This document shows, one piece after another, positions 17,226 to 28,038 of a stretch of 64,000 nt of DNA. The notes under the pieces were generated by a model. The model ran no database searches and was not told the origin of the DNA. It worked only from the letters and a program-made list of their open reading frames with translations. Position 1 is the stretch's first letter. Each line of letters starts with the position of its first letter. The position numbers and the translations under genes are program-made. The DNA is from Zygnema cylindricum (taxonomy: Eukaryota > Streptophyta > Zygnematophyceae > Zygnematales > Zygnemataceae), in NCBI GenBank assembly GCA_037447655.1, contig JBBHKE010001279.1, positions 1 to 64,000 of the forward strand, in the 5' to 3' direction.

Positions 17226-18613
17226 AATAACAATGGTGTAAATGAAAGAGCTATAAAAAACATTTATTTTTACTATCGTTAGACGCAATTTGATCGATAG
17301 TACAGCGAGAAAAGACGAAAAAAACAAAATTGGGAAACTAAAAAACATAATCGGGAAACCATGGTCAAATTTTTTGGAATTTGTGTCGTCGAACTTGTCA
17401 GAACACGTGTTCTAAATTTAGTGGCACCACGTAAGCTACAATCCGATATTGAATATCCTTCAATTTTTTCACACGGACAAATTTCACTTAAACTCTTCAC
17501 TTTTGTACCATGTACCTGCTTACGAAGTCATAATACGACAAAACGTTTTTACTTTTTGCAAACGTGAGGCATTTACCCCAACTCATTTTTTAGGGTTCAT
17601 GTTTTCAAACATGGCAAAAATCCTTTGTCGGAAATAGTGTGATGAAAGAGCGTTGCCTAAAATAGCGCGACGAAGGACCATTTCGAGATTTTTATTTATT
17701 TATTTTCAGTTGCATTTTGAAAGGTACATTCCATGTGCAAATCTTGTTATTTTTAGTTGGTTGTCCATCGTGACACGTAGCTTGATCGTCCACTGTGTCG
17801 CGATTCATTTTTCCTCGTAGTTGACGACCCACCTCTTACAGTAACGTTGTCAGTTACAGTGAAAAATGAAGCAAATGCCTCGCGAATGAATATCCGACAG
17901 TGAGTGTTACCTCCCAGACCTTCAAAGAGTATTGGCAAGATTCTCTGTAATGTTGTTTCGCGTATAAAAACAAAATAAGCGGGTATGGTTTGGTACGGAT
18001 AGGCGCGGATATTTGTAAACTACCCCACTTTTCGATTGATGGAACTTGACCCTCAATTAAAAGTAATTATTCCGTTTTCGAACATTAGAACACCATAAAA
18101 GTACTAAGTAGAATCTCCACTAAAACGCAAAATAATAAGACTATTTTAAGGTTTAATATACCCTTCGTCTCCATTTTGTTGTAGTGAAATGCTTTTTTTT
18201 TTTTACCCCCTTGTACCTTGATGTTACGCACATCCTCGCACGCGACAACACGCTTCGAATTTTATTCCATATCGGACGCCTCAAATCCGTACTGGATGTC
18301 GTTGTAGTTCACCCAGTACTTAAATACCGTTAGGCATTTTTGGGTGGTGCAGGTCTCCGGTGAAGCGTCCACGTCACCCCCCCTCCCATTTCGCTTTACG
18401 ACGCCGCGCGCCGCGCGACGCGTCGTGTGTATAAATATGGTTAGGGTTTTTTTCTCATTCGTTTCTTTTTATATAAAAAAAAAACACAACCAACAACCCT
18501 ATGACCCTAAAAATCTGCGGTACCCGGGCGGTATTTTGCAAAGTGTGAAGGTCACGGCGCATTTCGCCTGGTGTAGGAAACCTGCACCACCTGCACCACA
18601 CGGGCGAGAAAAC
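17226..18613. other. Transposon-end debris, no gene seen
   Basis: It contains GGGAAACCATGGTCAAA (17355), which resembles 12620 and, inverted, 23425, so it is another Mutator-like subterminal region. A GC-rich patch (18395-18430, GCGCGCCGCGCG) stands out but carries no recognised feature. Confidence 0.35.
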
Positions 18614-18787
18614 TACAGCGCGAATCGTTATTAGTGTCAAAGTTTAAATAGTGTTGAAGAAAATTTACCGTAATTGATGCTAATTAAGAATTTGATTTTC
18701 TTTTTTTTTAATGGTGTATTCTAATTTCGGCATTATGTTAATTTGGGAACAGCAAAAATGAAATATTCGCCGTTCGATTATATACAT

Positions 18788-18990
18788 TACACCGCGAATC
18801 GTTATTATCGTTATGAACTCTATATCGGCACCCCAAAATTTTGACATTAATACCTTAAATAGAATAAACTACACTATTTAAGGACGTGGACCATAATTTG
18901 CCACGTCTCCTGACACTAAATTAGAATGAATGACGCTAATTCTTTCTCTACACTAATAATTTCTCAACGCTAATTACGATTCGCGGAGTA
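18788..18990. mobile_element. MITE, CACCGCGAATCG ends
   Basis: A TA-flanked element of about 200 bp with ends CACCGCGAATCGTTATTA and inverted TAATTACGATTCGCGGAG. The interior shares GGACCATAAT(C/T)TGCCACGTCTC with the MITE at 11423, which shows one family. Confidence 0.75.
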
Positions 18991-19377
18991 CGGTCGCTCG
19001 AAATTTCGACTCTATCACATCAAATAGTGAAAATGATTCTAATTTTTTCATTATGCTATTTAAGGTAAGGCTTAATTAACGTTTTTAATTCTAATATATG
19101 TTCGTTTTAAATAGTGTGGAGTACGGACGGCGTCCGACCGTGCAAAATTGTACTTTTATAAGAAAAAAAGTACAAATAATGATTTAATACAGGCCATTAT
19201 CATGTAACTGCGTTTTAACAAGCCGCGTAGTGCAAACGTCATAGTGACGATAAACTGTACGTTTTGTCAGATTCTGTACAAATACCTTATTTACGGTAGA
19301 GGATATTAGCTTGCCAAATTAGAGTACACCGCATAAATTAGAGTAAATTCCTTTTTGAACAGTTCTATCACATAAAC

Positions 19378-19920
19378 TACACCGCCAATCGCTATTAGCG
19401 TTGTGTACGCTAATCCCGTCCCTTTTTTTTTGTTTTATTCTCAAATAGCGTAGTTTATTCTATTTTTTTCTTTATTCTATTTAGGGTTATATTCAGTACG
19501 TTGTCTCTTAAATAGAGTGGTGTACGGTCAGTGTCAGACCGTACATAAATGTACCTTTTTAAGTTAAAAATTACAATAAATTAGTTTTAGTAACCGCGGA
19601 CGCATGAGAATGTGCGTTCTAAAACGGAAAAAAAAACCAGGTCGTAAAAAATCCCGCTCGCACATATTCGTCCGACAGCCGCGTTTCGACCGTGTGAATG
19701 TACGATTTGTGTACGATTTGTCAGATTTTGTACGGAAACTTATATTAGTGTAAGCATGTTTGCGACCGACATTTTTTTTTTCAAAGATCCAAATTACCAT
19801 AATCAAACAATTAGAATGTATGATTTTTTCCAAAATTTTCAAATTCTTAAATAGCGTACACCACGGTAATTATTTGTATACGCTAATGAAACCTACACGC
19901 TAATAGCGATTGGCGGTGTA
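19378..19920. mobile_element. MITE, CACCGCCAATCG ends, 543 bp
   Basis: A 24-bp inverted end pair (CACCGCCAATCGCTATTAGCG) flanked by TA. The interior carries GGTACATTTATGTACGGTCTGACA-type sequence on the minus strand (19515-19565), also seen at 20165, 21770 and 22140. Confidence 0.75.
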
Positions 19921-19984
19921 GAGTAAATTACTCTAATTATTTTTTTCTCTTTTTTTTACTCTAATTTTTTCATTACTCTAATTA

Positions 19985-20270
19985 CGATTCGCGGTGTAGT
20001 ATATGTATCCGTACAAAATATTAGAAATTGTACGCCGTCGTGAAATTTAAATATCCGTACATGTCCAGACTAGTTTACGTGTCAGATTAATCCCGTTTTG
20101 AGCGCACGTTCCTATGCGTGCGCGTATAATTTAATTCATTTTTTGTAAAATGTTCACTTGAAAAGGTACATTTATGTACGGTCTGACAACGACCGTATAC
20201 CACACTATTTATATTTTATTGTACTTTCAGTCTTTACGCTATTTTGTAGTGTACCTTAATTAACGTCAAG
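19985..20270. repeat. Direct repeat, copy 1
   Basis: A 286-bp segment starting at CGATTCGCGGTGTAGTATAT and ending TAACGTCAAG. It is about 90% identical to 21955-22241 by eye, in the same orientation. Confidence 0.85.
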
Positions 20271-20349
20271 CAAAACAAATAAATATACCACAACAAAATA
20301 AAAACCGAAAAAACAAAACAAAACAAGACAACTAGAAAGAACAAATTTT

Positions 20350-20960
20350 AGCAGGGCTAGAAGAAGGGAGAGGAAGAGAGAAAGGGAGAGATAGAGTAAA
20401 GGAGAGGGGTGGCAGATTGAGAGGGAGACGGTGATGGATAGGGAGAGGTAAACTGAGAGAGAGAGGAAAAAAGAGAGGAAAGGACGAGGGAGACGGAGAC
20501 TGGTGGAAGATCGAAAAGGAGAGAGAGATGGAGAGGAAGAGGTAAACTGAGAGGGAGAGGGAGAGGCAAAATTAGAGGGAGATGCAAAATATGAGGTAGA
20601 GGAAGAGGGAGAGGGAGATTTAGAGGGAGAGGGAAATGTAGATTGAGAAAGAGAGGAAGAGGGAAAAAGAGAGGCAGCCTGAAAAGGAAAGGGATATTTA
20701 TAGGGAGAGGGAAAGGTAGATTGAGAAAAAGAGGGAGAGGGAAAAAGAGAGCCGGACAGAAAGGGAGAGGGAGATCGAGAAGAAAGTGGAGAGGCAGATT
20801 TAGAGGGGAGAGGGGGAGGGAGATGGAGGCGGATATATAGATGGTAAGGTAAATGAGGGGGAGAGAGGGAAAAAAGGGACAAGGGACAAGGAGAAGAGAA
20901 AGAGCGACATTTTGAGAATGATGGACGGGGGAAAGTGGGAGAGCGGCAGAAATAGGGAGA
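20350..20960. repeat. GA-rich tract with short tandem structure
   Basis: GAGAGGGAGAGG and GAGGTAAATTGAGAGG loosely repeated. The long Ser/Pro/Leu-rich minus-strand frames are translations of this tract, not genes. Confidence 0.8.
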
Positions 20961-21428
20961 GAGATGGGGGGGGGGGCAAAATAAGGCAAACCTGGAGAGA
21001 TGGGGAGGCGAGGGTTATGGAGAGGCGATTTGGAATCCATGGAGGCGAAATGAAACTGGCGGCGGAAATTTCGCCTGCTTCCTGTTGGAAGCACGCCAGA
21101 ATGACGGCGCAGACGTCAGATCCTTTGGCATGGAAAACATACGCCTGGTTTTGATTCGTCCTAAACGGATCTTTTTTTTTTGGGACTGTCCGCATTTGGC
21201 GTTTCGTCGCCCCAAATATCACCAACGCCATATGTGGTTATTGTATTCTATTTAATTCAATTATTAACTCTAATTTATGATTTATTTGGCACATCAACCC
21301 CATATTAACTTATACATTCACGGTATTTTGTGGTCGGCACCATATTACAATCATCTTTTATGCTAAATGGGACCTTTAACACCGAAATAGCATAAACATG
21401 TACTCTAAATTAACCGAAACCACAAATT

Positions 21429-21518
21429 ACTGTAGCATTAATGTTCAACATAATTGTTTTCAATGAACTTAGTTGTAGCATTAATGTTCACCATAATTGT
21501 TTTCAAGGAACTTAGTTG
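21429..21518. repeat. 44-bp tandem duplication
   Basis: Two adjacent copies of TGTAGCATTAATGTTCA(A/C)CATAATTGTTTTCAA(T/G)GAACTTAGT, differing at a couple of positions. Confidence 0.85.
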
Positions 21519-21954
21519 TAGATAAAACATTATATTTCAGAGTTTACGGTTATACGCCGGGGCGACATTTGATTCGGTTACGTTCATTTACCAAAAAATA
21601 ACTTTCCACATGCGAATATGTTTGACGTTCACACGGTCGACCACGTGGTTGTTGGACGAATATGTGCGAACGCGATATTTTACGACCCGCTTTGATCCCC
21701 ATTTTTAGACAGCACATTCGCATGCGTCCGCAGACCCTAAAACTCATTAATTATACTTTTTCACTTAAAAAGGTACAGTTTTGTACGGTCTGACACTAAC
21801 CGTACACCACACTATTTAAATAACAATGTACTTTCGTTTTGTACGGTCATTTGAAAAGACCCCTAAATGGCGAAAAAGAAAAAACAGAATAATTTATGCA
21901 ATTTGAGAATTAAAAAAAAAATGGTACCTTAAATAGCGTCCATTACGCCAATAC

Positions 21955-22241
21955 CGATTCACGGTGTAGTATATGTATCCGTACAAAATATTAGAAATCG
22001 TACGCCGTCGTGAAATTTAAATATCCGTACATGTCCAGACTAGTTTACGTGTAAGACTAATCCCGTTTCTGAGCGCACGTTCCTATGCGTGCGCATATAA
22101 TTTAATTCATTTTTTGTAATACTTTCACTTGAAAAGATTCATTTATGTAAGGTATGACAACGACCGTACACCACACTATTTTTATTTTATTGTACTTTCA
22201 GTCTTTACGCTATTTTGTAGGGTACCTTAATTAACGTCAAG
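21955..22241. repeat. Direct repeat, copy 2
   Basis: The second copy of the 19985-20270 repeat, again beginning at a GATTC(A/G)CGGTGTA MITE end. The two copies enclose 1.7 kb with the GA tract. Confidence 0.85.
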
Positions 22242-22363
22242 GAAAAATTAAAATCATGTATCCTATTTGAAAAAAAAAATCAAAATTTTAAGAAACCAAA
22301 TTAGTGACTTTGACACTAATAACGATGCGCGGTGTAACGAACCTTACCTGTACTGCAGTCTTC

Positions 22364-22655
22364 ATTTGTTCCATAGTTCAAAAGTATGTGAAAGTAGGCC
22401 CATACAATATGCCTATTGTATGCAAAACATACAATATGACCTTAAGACCCATATTGTATTCGGACCTATTCGAACCAATTAAAACATTCGGACCAAAAAA
22501 AAATATTTACACCGTCAGATTCGAACGATCGGACGGTCTCTTATCAGAGTAGCGATCTAAGAAGATCACATGAAAAGCCCATAACACAACTTACGATAAA
22601 GGCGCCGACCAAAGGCCTACCATAAAAACGCCTACTTTTGAACTATGATTTGTTC
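22364..22655. mobile_element. Small element with ATAGTTCAAAAGTA ends
   Basis: TTGTTCCATAGTTCAAAAGTA at the left and its inverted form (TACTTTTGAACTATGATTTG) at the right, about 290 bp apart. The left half has a hairpin-prone ATACAATATGCCTATTGTATG block and a second copy at 14186-14285. The remaining 22656-23112 shows no gene. Confidence 0.5.
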
Positions 22656-23112
22656 CAAAGTTATCGGAAAGTGAGGAGGTTTTAAGGGTGACCACTGACC
22701 GTCCATCAGGACGTTCCAGTAGACGTGTTCCGTACAGTTTTTCTGCAGGAAATACTGCGCAGCTTTCCATCAAGTCTTCCCTGTAAGAGTTTATGCGTAC
22801 GTGGCTTTTCTACGTGGTGCCACTTGCGAACAGGTTATGTCATCTTCAAACCGATTTTGACCTTGGAAATTGGAATCGATCGCCAGGTAAGCCGCATAAT
22901 ACAATATGTACGTTTTTTCTGACAGATGCGAAAGCGCGGGAAACGGAGTTTTCGAGGACAGCAGCCAAGGGATCGCGGAACATAAAATGCTCCAACTCGG
23001 GATTCTGTCGGATTCTGCGTCCACCGTGACGGATGTTGCTATGGTCGTCGTCGCGTGCTATGATTTTATTGGCTGACAATCCTCGCATTTAAGTTTACTC
23101 GTCGAGAGTTAG

Positions 23113-24041
23113 GGCACTTTCCCATGTAACCGAAACTTTAGTCTTGTAACTTTGTTTTTAAGATTCTCCGTACTACTTTCAGAGCATTCGTATGTAAAAA
23201 AATCAAATCGTTACTTTAGATCGTGACGGATGTAGATGCGGGTCTAATTTGTGACGGTTTGTAGACGACTACAAAACTCGCGACAATTGATGATGTTTAC
23301 AAAATAGCGACGTTTGTAGACGTCTAGCTACTTGTGACATTGTAGATGTTTAGGGTTTGTGACATTTTTGACGTCACGCTCACTTATGATAGCGTCGACG
23401 TCACTGAATCCAAAACATTCCGCCATGGTTTCCCGATTTTGTTTTATCGTCCGTTCTCACTCTACTTGCCATCAAAATAAGCTAAAAGATAGCCGAAAGA
23501 AATGTTTTTTAGAGATCTTTCAATTGATATCTTTTTTGCCTTTTTTCATTGCAAGAATTGTGAGATATACGCGTTAGTGGGAGAGAGAGAGAGAGAGGGA
23601 GGCGCTTTCACCGACTTCGCTTTTGCGAAATGGCGTCCGTTGGTCGAGACCCCCTTCAGTGTTACTGTACGGGAAAAATCGCACGGAAAAAAGTCTCGCA
23701 CAGGCTGGAAACGTGCAGTAGATTTTTTTTTGGTACTTCGGGCACAAAAATTGTCAAAAACCTCCATCTCGTGCGAAATCATATGCATATTCGCCCACGT
23801 CGTGGAACTTTGTTTAAAATCACCTCGCGAGGTGATTTTATATAAATTTTGAAGATGAGCCGGAAGGACGCAAAAGTGGGTCGAAACGCGATAAATGACA
23901 AACTGCATCGCGCTAGACGACAAACTGCAGGACAGTTAAAGTTTCAAGGTCACAATACGGCTGCGTACTTTCTCGTTTTTTTCCAAGTTATAGTGGAAAA
24001 CGACAGAAAATAACTGTAACTTTAGCACATGGGAAAGTGCC
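23113..24041. mobile_element. Mutator-like element, GGCACTTTCCCATGT ends
   Basis: Perfect 15-bp inverted ends at 23113-23127 and 24027-24041. A subterminal GTGACGG/GTAGACG array (23220-23400) is the inverted counterpart of 12640-12850. It contains a perfect 24-bp palindrome at 23816-23839. No transposase is seen. Confidence 0.6.
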
Positions 24042-24068
24042 TTTAGTGGCTTCATCAGTAAACGACCA

Positions 24069-24101
24069 CAGTACAGTACAGTAAAATACTGTACTGTACT
24101 G
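24069..24101. repeat. CAGTAC hairpin
   Basis: CAGTACAGTACAGTA, AAA, TACTGTACTGTACTG: 15-bp perfect arms with a 3-nt loop. Related CAGTAC clusters occur at 11410-11432, 24560-24575, 24830-24862 and 24970. Confidence 0.85.
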
Positions 24102-25379
24102 TACTCTACTATACTTCGGTCCACTCTTGTCACCACGCCTTAACACCCGTATTTTCGACGTAACCAGCTAACTATACTTTGGGGGATTACCCGTTTTTTT
24201 GGGGGGGGTAGGAGATTTTTTTTCTTTGGAAAATAAAGTTAAAAGTACGACAAAAGCATGCATGTGCAACAACATGTGCCAAAAAGTATTTCACAACCCT
24301 CAATTGCTGATTGTCAGGAAATACGAGGTTGTTGAAAGTACCGTAATCATAACGCGAACGTCCATCCAGATCATGCCACGACAACACATCGTGCTGTCAC
24401 CACATTCACGACGACCAGCCAATGAGATTCATGATTTACAATAAAACTTTATCGGCTTGACTTCCGTGTGTCGCTTTGCGGCGTGTTCATTACGCTGTCT
24501 GAGCTGTCGCAAAGTAACAAATATCTGACGTGTATTGCCGTCGATATGTATAAATCGAGTACAGTACTGTAGCGGACTGCGGTACGGTCGAAAAGCATTC
24601 TGGGAATTCTGGAAGCATCTGGCGTGTGTTCTCACGTCGTGCGCCGCGGCCCTCTTTTCTGACCAATCGGAGCCCTCCGTTCTCTCATGTGCTTTGGGAA
24701 AAGAAGCAATCGGAGTCGCTCGCCCCTGAAAAGACGCTTTCATTTGCTCTTGCTGGCTCCGGCCAACCAGTACTTTATGCATCCACATCCACCAAGTACC
24801 TATTTGTACCAATTCGTCAGTATCCGCTACAGTACAGTATACAGTCCTGTACTGTAGTTTTCAGATCTATTCGTGAATTATTGCAAATATTTGTATCACT
24901 TTGTAACTTAAATCCGTTTCGGACGTTTGTTTTTGTTGTACATCCGTTTTCGATTGGCGAGTACATTGCAGTACTGTACTTCACTCGAACTCCCGGATGA
25001 ACGAACGTACGATCGTACGATTTGTTTGTTTGTCAATTGTGGCTTTTCTAGCATTGTTTGTTTCAGAAACCGTGCAACTCTTTGCAGATTTGAAGATTCT
25101 TTCATACTTTCATTACTGAACTTCGAAAAATCGTCTTTGTTTGGCCAATATTTTTTTTCAGTACAAAATTGCAAGGACAAACTGAAGGATACTCGTTTCT
25201 GAAGCAGAATCAAACGCCTTTTTCTTTCACATTCTAGATTTTGGCAGGTAACTCAAGTTTTCTCTTTTTGATCTCTTTTTGCAAGTCTCTTGTTTTCCTT
25301 TGCTACGTGAGACTGCTTTTGTTTTGGACTACTGATGATTCTATTTTTGGTTGCGTTCTTGAGTTTCTGTTCGCCCAGT
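24102..25379. other. Upstream region of the LRR gene, possible 5' UTR exon
   Basis: No coding region is seen. GACCAATCGG (about 24661) is a CCAAT-type box. A short exon-like piece ATTTTGGCAG before GTAACT (donor at 25247), preceded by a pyrimidine-rich acceptor TTCTTTCACATTCTAG, could be part of a 5' UTR spliced to 27972. This is speculative. Confidence 0.25.
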
Positions 25380-26480
25380 TTTTGCAATATAAGTTAGTTT
25401 TGCAATCTCGTGTTGGAGCATGAGTAAGTTTTGCAAACTAAGTTTTGCAGTATAGGTAAATTTTGCAACATAGATTTTCGAGTATAAGTAAGTTTTGCCA
25501 TATAACTTGCGAAAATATGGGTTTTGTGATATTAGTAAGCTTTGCAATACAAATAAGGTTTGTTGTATCCCTAAGTTTGCAAAGTTTGCAATTTAAGCTT
25601 TGCATCTTCTGTAAGTTTTGCGACAGAAGTTTTGCAATGTACGTTTTGCATCATAAGTTTCTCAATATATGTATGTTCTGCAACAGAAATTTGGATTGTA
25701 AGTTACTTTATGAATTCGCAAAAATAAGTTTTCAATAAAAATAAGTTTCGCAATAAGTTCTGCAATATAAATAAGTGTTTCATTATCCTTAAGTTTTTGC
25801 AATATAATTTTTGCAATGTAAGTTTTGCAAGACATGTAAGTTTGTTTTGCAACAAATTTTTTGGAGTACTGCGATGTAAATTTGCAAAAATAAGTTTTGC
25901 TTGCAAGAAATTTGCAATATAAGTTTTGCCTTGTATGTTTTGCAATGTAAGTTCTGCAATAAAATGTTACAAAATAAATTTTGCAGTATTAGTTTGCAAT
26001 GTAATTTTGCAATGTAAGTTTTGCAATATAAGTACGTCCTGCAATACAAGTTTGCAATGTAAGTTTTGCAATTAACTTTTGCAATATAAGTTTTAGAGTA
26101 TAAGTACAAAATAACATTTGTTTTGCTTTTTCATTGTACCGCATGTTTTGCAATGTATGTTTTGTGAATGTAAATGTTGCAAGTTAGAATTTGCGATATA
26201 AGTTTGCAATTGAAGTCTGGCAATATAAGTTTTGCTGTAAATGTAAGTTTTGCAATACTAGTTTGCAAAGTCAATGGTGTTTTATGTTGAATTCTCTTTC
26301 TGTATGCCATTTCCCACGTTATATTTGTTTCGCAAGCATCTCTATGTTCTGTCAAAAGATTAAAGTGTTTTTTTAGCGTTTTATACAGAATTATGTCTGC
26401 AAACCTTTTGTCTCCAGTATTTCTGTTCATTCTGCAAGTCTAGAAATCTATGTTTTGCACATTTTTACTCTGCAAATTTA
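25380..26480. repeat. TTTTGCAATATAAG minisatellite
   Basis: About fifty degenerate copies of a 13-15-bp unit AAGTTTTGCAATATAAG or AAGTTTTGCAATGT, often with partial units. Minus-strand frames through it read as repeated CKTYIAKL-like peptide. It lies 1.5 kb upstream of the LRR gene, probably in its 5' UTR intron or promoter. Confidence 0.85.
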
Positions 26481-28038
26481 GGATATTATATTTCAAAGAG
26501 TTTTGTTCTGCACATTTTTTGAGATTGTTTGTTGTTGATTCCAGGATTTGAGAGGGAGGGAGGACTGTTCTACTGTTACCTAAAAGAAAACTTGACAATT
26601 TTTTACGGAGAAAAACTTGTTTACATTGCAGAAATAAACCTATATTTTATTAGTGACTGCATATTGTAGTGTTTTGAAGGAAGGTTGAATGATTTGCGGT
26701 TTCTTCTTGCCTCGTTGTGTTTTTCATGAAAACAATAATTTTTTCTGTATCTTAAAGCCGCGAAATATGTAAGTTTGTCTTCTTCTTATAATTTCTACAG
26801 CTCTCACTTTAACCAGTTTCATTTTTTTTAGCCTTATTTTTCGGTATTTAAATAATTATATAGAAATATTAGTAAATGATTTTATTTTAAAATAATATTT
26901 GTGATTATTAGAAACCATATTAGATGTTTATAGTTTGAACTGTCAGTCTTGAAGGGGTAAAGAAGAACAGTAGCATTATGAAAGAGAAAGTATGATGACA
27001 GTATTTTTTTTGCACACCATTTTTTTTTTGACGGCTTATGATGTATTAATAAAAGCATACGCCGTTCTTGTAGAATGTGGTCATCAATCTAGAAACCAAA
27101 CCTTAAAAAAAAAACAAAAACGAGAGAATCTAGTTTCCGAAACGCTCTTCCTTTTCTCTTCTGGGTTTAAAAATAGAATACTGGAACTCTGAGAACTTGA
27201 AGCGACATGTATTCATTTATACGACTTATGTGCACAACTTCTCTCTTAAAATCTTAAACGTAAAAACTGTCAAATTTGGAAAGAAAATCAAGAAGTTTCC
27301 AAAAAGAAACACATTTTTAATAGAGTGAGGTGTGGTGTTTTTACATTTAAGTTTTTGTTTAAATTTCTTGGAGTATGTAATTCTTTTTCCTTTATTTGGA
27401 AGGAATTTAGTTTGATGCAAGAAGAGTTTGTGTGTTTTTTACATGAAAAAACTATGGTTAAGATTTGAGCTTCATTTTATTTTTTTATGTTTCAAAGAGT
27501 TGCTGAGGGAAATAAGAGATGAACTTGAGAAGTTGACCACTGTATCTTTTTCTTTCCCTTTTTTTTTTTTCATTATTAGAAGTGTGGTTTGTTTTGCAGA
27601 GGAAACATGTTTATTGTCAGAAATATTTCCTTCTTGTTGTTTCGAAAGTGGTTTTTTAATGCAGATATGCAAATTGGAGCATGTTTTTGTACTTTTTTTC
27701 TTTTTTTCTTTTTTTCTTTTTTGAAGTGGGTTTTTCTGCGAGTGGAGCTTATTTGCCATCAGATATTATCATTCTTTTGTTGTTTGTTGTCATCATTTTC
27801 TTGAACCTCATTTGGCAATCGGTTTGGTTCGCAATTACATATATGCTGATGTTGAATATATATCCATCCTCCCCCCCCCCCCCCTCCTCTCTTTCCTTTT
27901 TTGTTCTTCCTTTTGGGGTATTTTTTTGTCATCACTGCTCTAACTCAGTAAATGTCATTTTGATTTTCACAGGTTTGATAGTGAAAAGAAGAACAACATA
28001 AAAAATTACTTCCTGGTATTACTGTGGTGCTGACTTCC
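26481..28038. other. 5' flank of LRR gene; candidate exons
   Basis: AT-rich. A likely 5' UTR exon runs from an acceptor TTTTCACAG (27971) to the start codon. A coil-like piece LLREIRDELEKLTT (27498-27541, good acceptor, GTATCT donor, ending in phase 0) could be an alternative upstream coding exon. A C(12) run is at about 27871. Confidence 0.3.

Larger units (their letters stand above)
18614..22336. mobile_element. Composite 3.7-kb element bounded by CACCGCG-type ends
   Basis: The left end TACAGCGCGAATCGTTATTA (continuing GTGTCAAAG) matches the inverted right end (GCGCATCGTTATTAGTGTCAAAG on the minus strand), and both are flanked by TA. Inside are two smaller members (18788-18990 and 19378-19920), a 286-bp direct repeat, and a GA tract. 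The outer pairing rests on about 30 bp of end sequence, so these could also be two independent elements. Confidence 0.5.

Noticed and set aside
20256-21094. Long Ser/Pro/Leu-rich minus-strand proteins
   Set aside because: All are translations of GA/CT low-complexity DNA; the same holds for frames at 2082-2632, 2817-3487, 6495-6810, 8239-8608 and 31785-32030.
24429-24812. 127-residue minus-strand protein
   Set aside because: No family recognised, no splice context, and it overlaps the presumed promoter side of the LRR gene; probably a chance frame.
25380-26480. CRISPR-like array
   Set aside because: The units are short, degenerate and lack unique spacers; this is a eukaryotic minisatellite.
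27498-27541. First coding exon of the LRR gene
   Set aside because: The coil-like peptide and splice borders are plausible and the phase would fit, but the ATG at 28039 gives a simpler in-frame start; left as a candidate only.
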